Shown here piece after piece: positions 21,500 to 31,628 of a DNA stretch of 64,000 bases. Position numbers and translations under genes: made by a program. Below the pieces are notes generated by a model, which did no database searches, was not told the DNA's origin, and saw only the letters and a program-made list of their open reading frames with translations. Numbering within the stretch: position 1 is the stretch's first letter; every line of letters begins with the position of its first letter. This DNA is from Lantana camara (taxonomy: Eukaryota > Streptophyta > Magnoliopsida > Lamiales > Verbenaceae), in NCBI GenBank assembly GCA_037501455.1, contig CM074863.1:12768001-12832000 (forward strand), in the 5' to 3' direction.

Positions 21500-23561
21500 T
21501 GTAACGCCCCGAATTTTGTAATCATAATTTTATGTTCATCATAATTTATAAATCACATCTTACCGAATTCTCCCTATTTGATTTTCTTCCTAATCTTTAA
21601 GGACTAAATTGTATAACATTTTCAAGGACTAAATTGATCATATTTCAAAACTATGCATACTTAATTGCATGACTTGGTTAGTTGAGGGGTAAAATGATAA
21701 TTTGATTATTTCACAAAAATCAAGGTTGGTGATTCATGTACAAAGCTTCCTCAAGCTTCTTCATTCATATTATTCCTAGAATTCCCAACACAATTGCTTC
21801 CCCTCATTCTCGGTACTTAGAAGGAAAAAGGAAGAAAATATTTCAATCCATTTCATCAAAGTTTTCAAGGAATTTGCCAAGTTTTGGGGAGATCATCTTC
21901 ATCATCATCCATTTCCTCCATATTTTATCTTCAAGGTTGGCTTTGCATGAATTGATGAATCTTGAGCATATTGGGTTTAGCTAGGGTTGTGAAATTATGT
22001 GTTATATGAAGTATATATGTGCAAGGCATGATTATGTGATTATATCATGAATTATGGAATGATTGCTTCATGAATTTAATGGAAAATTGGGTTTGAATGA
22101 TCAAGTATGATCATGAGCATGAATCATGGATTCTTGATAATATTTCATGGTTTAAAGTGTTTAAGTGTTACTTTATTATTATTGAAGATATATACATGTA
22201 TATTTCCAGAATTTCAAGTCTTTATTGATCAAACTTGGCTTGTGTTGTTGCTTGGGTGCCATTGCCGAGAGCTTCCCCTGTTCTGCTCTGTTTCTTCTGT
22301 TGCAGAACTGGGAACGACCGTTCCCAGCCTTAAGGCTTTGTGGGAACGGGCGTTCCTACCTTTTCAAATACAAGGGGCGGCCGAGACTGGGAACGGCCGT
22401 TCCCATTTTGGCCTGCGAGCCGGAAGGGCCGTTCCCAGCTTCCGCGGGGTTTAAAGGGAGAAACGTTGGTGCGCTTTTGGGGAGGAACGGGAACGACCGT
22501 TCCCATTTTACAAAGGGGTCCGGAACGGCCGTTCCCACCTGACATGCAGAACAAAATATTCTGCATAAAATTACATTTTTAGCCCCTCGATCCAACGACT
22601 TCTTTGACCCCGAATTGCTACTATATGATCTAATATGTACTGAAACAACATGTTATCATGCCACATTGCATTTTCCTTGTCATCTCGTTGCATTTCCGCC
22701 GTGCGGCATATTTAGGTCACTTAAAGTCATGTCTCACGTGCACACGTCTATTTTGCACAGACCAGGTTCGTAGGAACGAGGAGCAAGCTCAGTAGGCCGT
22801 GCCCTACTTGTCTCTTGTTGGTAAAGGTGAGGTTTAATTGTTGATTGCAGGGAACTTGTACGTATACCTTGTTACAAACTATGTAATGTTATAGTGATTG
22901 AATCATGATCGTGTTACCGTGATATCGTGAATGGTGAAGGCTCGCAACCTTCCCGTTATTGGAGTGATGTAGTTATTGGAGTGATGTAGTTCATGGAGTG
23001 ATGTAGTTATTGGAGTGACGGAGTTGGTGGAGTGACTGGGGTTTATGATATTGACACGGGTGCCGTGTATTTAAATGGCATGCTTGTATATTCGTCTATA
23101 AACTATTGATATTGATAGTTATACCTTGCAGGTTATTGCACTAATGTGATTAAGCCTCACTCAGTCTTTTGTAGACTGACGCCCCACTTTTCAGGTACTT
23201 GAGAGCGGTCGTGGGCTAGGCGGGAGTCAAGTCCGGTCGCACATTCCACAGAGTCTAGCATTCCACTTTTATGTATAGAACTTTTGGCATCATATTATAT
23301 TCGTTGTTATATTTTGAACAAGTTGATATGAACAATATGCAAGAGATGATAATGTATTGATAGTTATATATATTCTACTTATGTATTATTCGGTGCTTCC
23401 GCTTCATTTTATTGCAAGTATAGTTTAGTTCCCGCCTAGCTTGTTGGTATTGCATTGTCACCCGTTCGCTATAGGTTAGTTCATGTACGGATTGCCCGTT
23501 TCGTATGTGGATTGACCTATAGTGCGGGGGTGTGGTACCTCCACGTGTAAGAGGTGCTACA
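21500..23561 (+). repeat. TR-GAG 5' LTR with palindrome array
   Basis: 2062-bp LTR. Positions 22310-22536 hold six copies of a near-perfect palindrome GGGAACGnCCGTTCCC (22310, 22342, 22389, 22422, 22489, 22522). Positions 22955-23040 hold four imperfect TTATTGGAGTGATGTAG-type direct repeats. Frames across the array on both strands come from the palindromes and are not genes. Confidence 0.9.
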
Positions 23562-23792
23562 TCTAAGGTGGTATCAGAGCCCGGTTGCAAAACCGAGGTT
23601 CTAGTGTCGTGTCAAGTCAGTTAGGTCGAACGGCATAGGAACTAATTGGCAATGGGAGAGTCTTGCATATTAATTGAACCTAGTTGAATTCATGAATTAT
23701 GTGAAGAATGTGTTTCATTTGTGCTTATGATTTAATTAGGTCCATTAGCATCTATTAACTCAACATGCATATCAAGTGCTTTAAGTTACAGG

Positions 23793-24902
23793 ATGCCTCG
23801 AGGTAGACCTCGCCGTGAGCATACTCCTGGATATAGGAGACATCGTCATGATTATCCTCCTCAGGTTACTCCAACTCCTCCTGCTCAGCCACAAGATTTT
23901 ATGAATGCCGTGGTTGGGCTAATTGATCAGAGGCTTCGAGATTATATGCCTCCAGCGCCACCAGCCCCAGTGGAAAATTCTATCTCTACTATACTTCGGG
24001 AATTTCAGAATCAGCAGCCTCCCAAGTTTTACAAGGGAAATGATATTCAGGCAGAAATGTGGTTAAAGGAAGTGGACAGAATTTGGCAGCTTATTCCATG
24101 TGACTCTCAGGAAAAAGCTCGTTGCACTCTTACCCTAATTCAGGGCGAGGCTTACTCCTGGTGGGAAAGTACTCAGATCGTATTGGAGTCTGCCGGGGAA
24201 ACTATCACTTGGGAAGTGTTCGTTCGGGAGTTCAGAAATAAATTCATTCCACCAGCTTCTCGTACTCGTAGGTTAAGGGAATTTACTGAGTTAAAACAAG
24301 AAGGAAGATCCGTCGACGAGTACATTGCGGAATTTGAGAGATTGTCTTGTTACGCTCCCAATATAGCAAACGATGATTTCCACAAAGCGACACAATTCGT
24401 GCAAGGACTTAAACCGGATATTCAGGATGCTTTAAAAGCTGCTAATACAAGTACCTGGGCTAAGGCCACAACTAAAGCATTGAAGGTTGAGGATTCGGAC
24501 AATGTGAGAAGGTCGAGAGCATTTGAACCGGATTCAGTTTCAGAATCTAGACCGGATCCTATTATCATGGAAAGATCCAATGTTGTTTCCATCTCATCAT
24601 CCCAAGCAAAGTCGAAAAGGAAAAGGTCTCAAGTTGGTCAGCTGAATCCAAAGAAGAGCTCTGTTACGGCGTTACCATCACGGTCAGGGAAGCCTCTCTG
24701 CGCTTGCTGTGGACGTGATAACCATACGGCTGAAACTTGTAGGAAACGTCTAAATTTGTGCATGCGATGCGGGAGCAATGAGCACTTAGCAAACATGTGT
24801 CCCAAGCAATGGAGAGTGCCGGTCGGGAGTGCTAATCTGAATGTGGTAGCTGAAGGTATCAATTACATATATGACATAACCGACGGTGAACGGTACACTT
24901 AA
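23793..24902 (+). CDS. Gypsy gag polyprotein with two zinc knuckles
   Basis: 369 residues from MPRGRPRREHTPGYRRHRHD. A Pro-rich N-terminal region is followed by the retrotransposon gag domain (PPKFYKGNDIQAEMWLKEVD, CTLTLIQGEAYSWWES, FRNKFIPPASRTRRLREFTE, SVDEYIAEFERLSCYAPNIA). Near the C-terminus are CACCGRDNHTAETC and CMRCGSNEHLANMC, two CCHC nucleic-acid-binding knuckles. The protein would form particles and bind element RNA. The frame is fully intact, unlike the broken pol of its Copia host, which fits selection or very recent arrival. Stop TAA at 24900; nothing else is encoded before the 3' LTR. Confidence 0.93.
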   Translation: MPRGRPRREHTPGYRRHRHDYPPQVTPTPPAQPQDFMNAVVGLIDQRLRDYMPPAPPAPVENSISTILREFQNQQPPKFYKGNDIQAEMWLKEVDRIWQLIPCDSQEKARCTLTLIQGEAYSWWESTQIVLESAGETITWEVFVREFRNKFIPPASRTRRLREFTELKQEGRSVDEYIAEFERLSCYAPNIANDDFHKATQFVQGLKPDIQDALKAANTSTWAKATTKALKVEDSDNVRRSRAFEPDSVSESRPDPIIMERSNVVSISSSQAKSKRKRSQVGQLNPKKSSVTALPSRSGKPLCACCGRDNHTAETCRKRLNLCMRCGSNEHLANMCPKQWRVPVGSANLNVVAEGINYIYDITDGERYT

Positions 24903-25076
24903 TCATGCATATCACGTGCATCATGAATTTTATTGTTGTTAAACTTAAAACTATCCTTAGTGTAATTGATTATTTATGTGACCAATATGATTCTACTTGT
25001 TTATGTGACATTTATGTGTCTGTTTCCACCATCCATCCCGTGTGCATAAGAAACAGAGCCTCTATCATTATTGTTC

Positions 25077-25207
25077 AGGGAACGGGGTTCCCTCATTGCT
25101 TGTCAGGAGACGCGGTACTCTTGGTATTCTTGAGAGACGGGGTTCTCTCCTTTTTTATGGAAAGACGGGGTTCTTTCATCTCCTGTTTGAAGAGACGGGG
25201 TTCTCTT
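25077..25207 (+). repeat. Array of covarying CGGGG-loop hairpins upstream of the TR-GAG polypurine tract
   Basis: Units at about 25077-25093, 25105-25122 (degenerate), 25132-25149, 25160-25177 and 25190-25207 share a CGGGG(T) loop flanked by complementary 6-bp arms: AGGGAA/TTCCCT, GAGAGA/TCTCTC, GAAAGA/TCTTTC, AAGAGA/TCTCTT. Spacing is about 28-30 nt. Arm sequences change but pairing is kept, which suggests an RNA structure. Confidence 0.65.
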
Positions 25208-25272
25208 ATGGTTGTGCATCATTAAATTTTTCAGTGGACCTGGGGACCAGGTCCTTTTAAGGGGGGAAGAGT

Positions 25273-27331
25273 TGTAACGCCCCGAATTTTGTAATCATAA
25301 TTTTATGTTCATCATAATTTATAAATCACATCTTACCGAATTCTCCCTATTTGATTTTCTTCCTAACCTTTAAGGACTAAATTGTATAACATTTTCAAGG
25401 ACTAAATTGATCATATTTCAAAACTATGCATACTTAATTGCATGACTTGGTTAGTTGAGGGGTAAAATGATAATTTGATTATTTCACAAAAATCAAGGTT
25501 GGTGATTCATGTACAAAGCTTCCTCAAGCTTCTTCATTCATATTATTCCTAGAATTCCCAACACAATTGCTTCCCCTCATTCTCGGTACTTAGAAGGAAA
25601 AAGGAAGAAAATATTTCAATCCATTTCATCAAAGTTTTCAAGGAATTTGCCAAGTTTTGGGGAGATCATCTTCATCATCATCCATTTCCTCCATATTTTA
25701 TCTTCAAGGTTGGCTTTGCATGAATTGATGAATCTTGAGCATATTGGGTTTAGCTAGGGTTGTGAAATTATGTGTTATATGAAGTATATATGTGCAAGGC
25801 ATGATTATGTGATTATATCATGAATTATGGAATGATTTCTTCATGAATTTAATGGAAAATTGGGTTTGAATGATCAAGTATGATCATGAGCATGAATCAT
25901 GGATTCTTGATAATATTTCATGGTTTAAAGTGTTTAAGTGTTACTTTATTATTATTGAAGATATATACATGTATATTTCCAGAATTTCAAGTCTTTATTG
26001 ATCAAACTTGGCTTGTGTTGTTGCTTGGGTGCCATTGCCGAGAGCTTCCCCTGTTCTGCTCTGTTTCTTCTGTTGCAGAACTGGGAACGACCGTTCCCAG
26101 CCTTAAGGCTTTGTGGGAACGGGCGTTCCCACCTTTTCAAATACAAGGGGCGGCCGAGACTGGGAACGGCCGTTCCCATTTTGGCCTGCGAGCCGGAAGG
26201 GCCGTTCCCAGCTTCCGCGGGGTTTAAAGGGAGAAACGTTGGTGCGCTTTTGGGGAGGAACAACGACCGTTCCCATTTTACAAAGGGGTCCGGAACGGCC
26301 GTTCCCACCTGACATGCAGAACAAAATATTCTGCATAAAATTACATTTTTAGCCCCTCGATCCAACGACTTCTTTGACCCCGAATTGCTACTATATGATC
26401 TAATATGTACTGAAACAACATGTTATCATGCCACATTGCATTTTCCTTGTCATCTCGTTGCATTTCCGCCGTGCGGCATATTTAGGTCACTTAAAGTCAT
26501 GTCTCACGTGCACACGTCTATTTTGCACAGACCAGGTTCGTAGGAACGAGGAGCAAGCTCAGTAGGCCGTGCCCTACTTGTCTCTTGTCGGTAAAGGTGA
26601 GGTTTAATTGTTGATTGCAGGGAACTTGTACGTATACCTTGTTACAAACTATGTAATGTTATAGTGATTGAATCATGATCGTGTTACCGTGATATCGTGA
26701 ATGGTGAAGGCTCGCAACCTTCCCGTTATTGGAGTGATGTAGTTATTGGAGTGATGTAGTTCATGGAGTGATGTAGTTATTGGAGTGACGGAGTTGGTGG
26801 AGTGACTGGGGTTTATGATATTGACACGGGTGCCGTGTATTTAAATGGCATGCTTGTATATTCGTCTATAAACTATTGATATTGATAGTTATACCTTGCA
26901 GGTTATTGCACTAATGTGATTAAGCCTCACTCAGTCTTTTGTAGACTGACGCCCCACTTTTCAGGTACTTGAGAGCGGTCGTGGGCTAGGCGGGAGTCAA
27001 GTCCGGTCGCACATTCCACAGAGTCTAGCATTCCACTTTTATGTATAGAACTTTTGGCATCATATTATATTCGTTGTTATATTTTGAACAAGTTGATATG
27101 AACAATATGCAAGAGATGATAATGTATTGATAGTTATATATATTCTACTTATGTATTATTCGGTGCTTCCGCTTCATTTTATTGCAAGTATAGTTTAGTT
27201 CCCGCCTAGCTTGTTGGTATTGCATTGTCACCCGTTCGCTATAGGTTAGTTCATGTACGGATTGCCCGTTTCGTATGTGGATTGACCTATAGTGCGGGGG
27301 TGTGGTACCTCCACGTGTAAGAGGTGCTACA
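25273..27331 (+). repeat. TR-GAG 3' LTR
   Basis: 2059-bp copy of 21500-23561 preceded by the polypurine tract. It differs by about four visible substitutions and a 3-bp loss at about 26260 that removes part of one palindrome. It is followed by TSD ACGAA and the resumed Copia reading frame. Confidence 0.95.
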
Positions 27332-27336
27332 ACGAA

Positions 27337-28882
27337 TCTCTACAAGGAAGAAATCCCAAGGAATGTGCAAGAAGCCAGACAAAATACAGAGTGGGAAACG
27401 GCGATGAGGACCGAAATAGATGCCCTAGTAAAGAGTGGGACTTGGGAGACGTGCAAATTACCTAAAGGAAAAAGACCAGTCGGTTGCAGATGGGTGTTTA
27501 CGATAAAACACAAGGCAGACGGCACAGTCGAAAGGTACAAAGCTCGGCTAGTGGCAAAAGGGTACACTCAAACATACGGAATTGATTATTCCGAGACTTT
27601 CTCTCCTGTGGCGAAACTTGACACAGTGCGAGTGTTGTTGTCAGTTGTTGCGAATAAAGATTGGCCGCTACATCAGTTCGATGTGAAAAACGCCTTCCTG
27701 CATGGTGACCTGGCAGAAGAGGTATATATGGAACCCCTCCGGGCTTTACAGGGGACTTCAGGGAAGTAGAAGTTTGCAAACTTCGCAAGGTATTATATGG
27801 GCTGAAACAATCACCACGGGCATGGTTTGGTAGATTCACACTGGCAATGCATATATGGGTACAGTCAGAGTAACTCAGATCATACCCTGTTTATAAAACA
27901 ACGAGAAGAGTTGATCACATGTCTGATCATCTATGTAGATGACATGATCATAACCGGGAGTGATATGGAGGAAATAAACCAGCTCAGGGAGAATCTCTTC
28001 AAGGAATTTGAGATGAAAGATCTTGGAGGATTGAAATACTTCCTGGTGATTGAGGTTCTTCGGTCAAAGAGAGGCGTCTTCATTTCACAAAAAAAGTATG
28101 TCCTCGACCTGTTAGCTGAAACTGGTATGCTTGACTGCAAGCCGATTGAGACGCCCATTCAGATGAATCACAGGCTGAAGATAGAAGAAAGTGGGGAACC
28201 AGCTGAAAAGGAACGGTACCAACGCTTGGTTGGTAAGCTTATCTATTTATCCCACACGAGGCCTGACATTGCTTATGCTGTGGGAATTGTAAGCCAGTTC
28301 ATGCACAGACCACAAAAAGAACATATGGAAGCCATGGTCCGTATCATTCGATACCTGAAAGGGACCAGTGGAACTGGGATTATGTTTGGCAGGCATGGTC
28401 ATCTTGATATCGAAGGATATACTGATGCAGATTGGGTCGGGAACCCTAACGACCGGAGGTCTACTTCAGGGTTTTTTACACTGATTGGAGGAAATGTGGT
28501 AACCTGGAGGAGCAAGAAACAGAAAGTTGTGGCTTTGTCAAGTGCTGAGGCTGAGTTTAGGGGCATTGCAAAAGGTGTGACGGAGATAATCTGGCTGAGG
28601 AAGCTAATGACTGAAATTGGCATGACTCCCGTAGGACCAAGTTCTCTGAAGTGCGACAATAGAGCTGCTATCAGCATCTCGGAGAATCCTGTCCAGCATG
28701 ATCGAACCAAACATGTGGAAGTGGATCGACATTTCATCAAAGAAAAACTGGAGAAGGGTATCATCACAATTCCGTTTGTGAGATCCGAAGATCAGTTGGC
28801 AGACATCCTGACCAAAGCTATCACAGGTCAAGTCTTTCAGGCGGCATTAAGCAAGTTAAGGATTGGCGAATCGATCACTTAA
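27337..28882 (+). CDS. Copia reverse transcriptase and RNase H, frameshifted
   Basis: The first part (to 27769) shows [55 protein letters not shown] and [21 protein letters not shown] 1-nt shift then follows within the segment after EEVYMEP, and at least one more indel lies before the second part at 27827-28882. That part holds the palm motif [31 protein letters not shown], RNase [10 protein letters not shown]...[11 protein letters not shown] and AEAEFRGIA, and ends [11 protein letters not shown]. The enzyme set is complete in content but not as one frame. The stop at 28880 lies just before the polypurine tract. Confidence 0.88.
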
Positions 28883-28894
28883 CTTGAGGGGGAG

Positions 28895-29086
28895 TGTTGA
28901 AGATCCTGTATAAACGGCATAGTTGACCTTCCTTATGTTTTCCCTAATTGATTATAGCCTGATTTATAGGGATTCTTTGTCTATGTCGTGAGGTATATAT
29001 AGGACTTCTCTTTGAGCAATGTGAAGACAATAAGATTCCCAACAATGAATAAAGTTAATATCTTTTCCGAATACCATGTTTCAACA
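28895..29086 (+). repeat. Copia 3' LTR
   Basis: 192-bp copy of 18833-19024. One mismatch was noticed (CGCCAT to CGGCAT near 28915). It is followed by TSD TCTAT and the intron 4 sequence of the kinase locus. Confidence 0.95.
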
Positions 29087-29178
29087 TCTATTTACCGAAC
29101 CAATTCATACAGTACTTCAAGATAGTGCAATGAAAGCAACAGAATTTGCAGCAGTACATATATATTGGTTAATCACAC

Positions 29179-30945
29179 CTCATCCAAAAGAATGTTTGAA
29201 GCTTTGACATGCCCATGTATGACAGGGGGTTTACTGTCATGCAAGAAACAAAGGGCTCTGGCAACACCAATAGCAACATCCACTCTTGTTTCCCAATTAG
29301 ACAGTATATGATTCAACCCTATAAATCAAAACATGATCAAGCTGTTATATATCACCAGTTTTCAGTTCCAAGTTCCGAAAAGAACAAGGTCAAGAACATG
29401 TAGATATTCTGGGAGCAATTAGTACTGCTTATCTAATAAGCTAATATTAGTTTATTTGAAAGACTACGTACTACTTCCAGACGGATCCATGTCCGAATCA
29501 CGTCTTCTAGGCATCAAGTCATATCCCAACAAATTAATCTCCAGACTTCCTCTTGGCATGTGCTCATATACCAGAAACCGATTGGGAGCCTCTGAGCAGT
29601 ACCCCATAAGTTTAACTAAGTTCGGATGGCAAAGTTGCCCCAAATAGTTAACTTTTGACTGCAAATTACCGTCGTCAATCTGTCAGAGAAGGCATAGGTT
29701 AAAAAAGACATATGCAACAGTAAAAGGCGAACCTACCAACCACTCTTCGTAGTCTTGGAACTTTTCAGGCCTTGAATTAACAGTAACAGCCAATCCGGAT
29801 CCAGGTCTTACGGCAGTAAGAGTATGCTCATCAATCCACCCTTTAAACTCATACCATCCTCCTCCGAAAAGAGGAACAGGTTTATAAAAATTTCTGGTAG
29901 CCTTCTTTAACTCGTTAAATGAGAAGGGCTTAGGAGCTTCTAAACCTCAAAAATATCATTAGAAATGGCATAAGTGCAATGCAAGTATACATAAGCTTCT
30001 TAAATTCCCAATCACTCATGAATTAATCAGATTATCTGAAACTATACAAGATATGGAACTATTTTCTACAAAGCCTTAGATAACTCCTGTTGCTTAATAA
30101 CAAAAAGGGGTCAATAAATGCAAATGACAATGAGAACAATAGCAAGAAACAGCGACCACCAAATAAAAAAAAAGAAACAGAATATATAAGGATGGAAAGA
30201 ATACCAACCCACAGCACTTCAAGCATGCCAATCTTTCAATTGTTAAAAGTAATAAAATGATGGGATAGTTACATTGGGAAAATTCTAGCTCAGACCCGGC
30301 TTGGCCGGATCCAACCAATTAAAAAGTACACTTGCCATTTGATTGGTCACTCTCCCCAAACTTTCCACCAACCACACGACAAGTATAAAACACTCGCCCT
30401 CTCGTTACACCGGTTTGACCGAGCCAAGCTCGGGCTAGAATTACCCGTTACATTGGCATACCCCGAGGTTTTTGGCCAAATTACTAATTTTTAATCTTTC
30501 AACCCTGAGAGGAAGTTTGTGTAATTAGCACAAAATCTCAAGATATGTTAGCTTAAACTAATTCCCTGATTGATCTGTTTCAATCGGTCTATTTCACCCT
30601 TAATCTTTTCCCAAAATATTTCACCTATTCTTGGAAATAATTGTTCACAACTTAATCCTTCCATAAAGATATTGAAGAAAAGAAAATGCACAGCATATCT
30701 CAACAAACTTCATCGGACCTAATAATGGTGGGCATATAATCTCTCTGATAGAAAAGAATAGAATGTAATAATAATACCAGGCGCATATTCTGGATTAAGA
30801 TTAGAATCGAAGCTGAAACGGGAGCTGAAATCTGATGTTATGGAGTCGAAACTGGGTTCTCGGGCAAGTTGGCGGAGCTTCTCTCTGTCGAGCACAGCTT
30901 TCACCAGCCTCTCCCAGACTCCCACTTGTCATAATTCCTCGACAT
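29179..30945 (-). pseudogene. Receptor-like cytoplasmic kinase pseudogene, 5' part (exons 1-4)
   Basis: Exon 1 is 30945-30778, exon 2 29939-29737, exon 3 29679-29475, exon 4 29318-29179; with exons 5-6 all splice phases agree. Exon 1 carries the module WERLVKAVLDREKLRQLARE. The ATG at 30945 is put out of frame by an 8-bp tandem repeat (TGGGAGTC before TGGGAG) at about 30912-30925, and the WERLV frame has a stop just upstream and no ATG of its own. Exon 2 has PFSFNELKKATRNF, a degraded glycine loop (LFGGGWYEFKG) and VTVN where active kinases have VAVK. Exon 3 has [11 protein letters not shown] and [12 protein letters not shown]. Exon 4 has [15 protein letters not shown], with HGH in place of HRD. 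The protein would be a catalytically dead RLCK VII-type kinase even if translated. Intron 1 contains a MITE; intron 4 contains the Copia element. Confidence 0.82.
30277..30446. mobile_element. Mutator-type MITE in intron 1 of the kinase locus
   Basis: A 170-bp element with ends GGAAAATTCTAGCTC and GGGCTAGAATTACCC, flanked by 9-bp repeats GTTACATTG at 30268-30276 and 30447-30455. The inner sequence (ATTTGATTGGTCACT, AAGCTCGGGCTAGAATT) matches the MITE split across 41991 and 58706-59116, so this is a dispersed family. Confidence 0.75.
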
Positions 30946-31134
30946 CACTCAATATTCTCATCACAAAACAGGGAAATAACTTCTAAATTCTAATGCAATG
31001 GAGAAGAGACAGGATTTTGACTTTTTTTTCAGGGAAAGAAAGAAGGGAAGCGTTGACTTTTTTTATTTTAGTTGTTTTTACCGTTTTGTGTCCTCTTATA
31101 CATGTTATTTACAATATCTGCCACTTATAATCCC

Positions 31135-31310
31135 TAACTCACTCTTCACCAAATTGTTGGATAGATGAATGGTTGGGAGAATCGTATCCATTTTGGTTGC
31201 ATTCTCCATTTTCTCACAACGTCCTTTTTGCTCCTCGCTTTCTTCTTTGTTCCGTCGATGCAAAGCTCAATCTAGTTTTCTTGATGGGAGGTGTTATTTA
31301 AATTTATCGG
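31135..31310 (-). promoter_or_regulatory. Upstream block of the kinase locus, third copy of the promoter repeat
   Basis: ATTGTTGGATAGATGAATGG through TTTCTTGATGGGAGG resembles 15365-15500 and 18030-18070. Here it lies about 200-370 bp upstream (minus strand) of the exon 1 ATG, which supports reading the other two copies as duplicated 5' flanks. The TATA-containing part seen in the other copies is not conserved here. Confidence 0.45.
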
Positions 31311-31628
31311 AACTAATTATTTTGCGATAACTAAAAGCAAGCACTTTGTTTGGTAGTCGGGAAATTCTAACCCAAACCCGAATCGACCATCCTTTGGCTG
31401 ATTGCTTTGGCACATTGGCCAGATTCAAGTGAATGTGTATACGAATGCAGAAGTCAAGTTCCTTTTGTCACCACAACTCAGAATGGAAATCATAATAACC
31501 ACGTACAAATGCAGAATATGATACGTAAATTGGCACAAAATCGACAGAAAAAGTAAATTGATGAAGAGATGCCAAGTATGTGATAGCTCATGATGTTTAT
31601 TTCAATCTATAATACCTGAATTTGAGCT
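31311..31628. other. Intergenic stretch between the kinase locus and its fragment
   Basis: No exon, RNA gene or element end recognised. Confidence 0.45.

Larger units (their letters stand above)
21500..27331 (+). mobile_element. Gag-only (TR-GAG type) Gypsy retrotransposon nested in Copia pol
   Basis: LTRs at 21500-23561 and 25273-27331 (TGTAACGCCCCG...GAGGTGCTACA), TSD ACGAA at 21495-21499 and 27332-27336. TGGTATCAGAGC at 23569-23580 is the primer binding site, and AAGGGGGGAAGAG ends just before 25273. The 1.7-kb interior encodes only a gag with zinc knuckles; there is no protease, RT, RNase H or integrase. By eye the LTRs differ by about four substitutions and one 3-bp deletion, so insertion is recent. 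LTR style and gag point to the Tekay/Del chromovirus group. Such gag-only elements are known as TR-GAG and depend on an autonomous partner. Confidence 0.95.
18833..29086 (+). mobile_element. Copia LTR retrotransposon, young, split by a nested Gypsy element
   Basis: LTRs at 18833-19024 and 28895-29086 (192 bp each, TGTTGAAG...TTTCAACA) appear to differ at about one position. Flanking 5-bp TSDs TCTAT lie at 18828-18832 and 29087-29091. A primer binding site TGGTATCAGAGC follows at 19025 and a polypurine tract GAGGGGGAG precedes the 3' LTR. The inner order is gag-like, protease, integrase, RT, RNase H, as in Copia. Without the nested element the length is about 4.4 kb. The LTRs are young, yet pol has a nonsense codon and frameshifts, so this copy probably moved with helper proteins. 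Confidence 0.95.

Noticed and set aside
22107..22595. Several overlapping open frames on both strands in the TR-GAG LTR (and again at 25880-26365)
   Set aside because: They arise from the GGGAACGnCCGTTCCC palindromes, which read open on both strands; they lie in LTR DNA and match no family.
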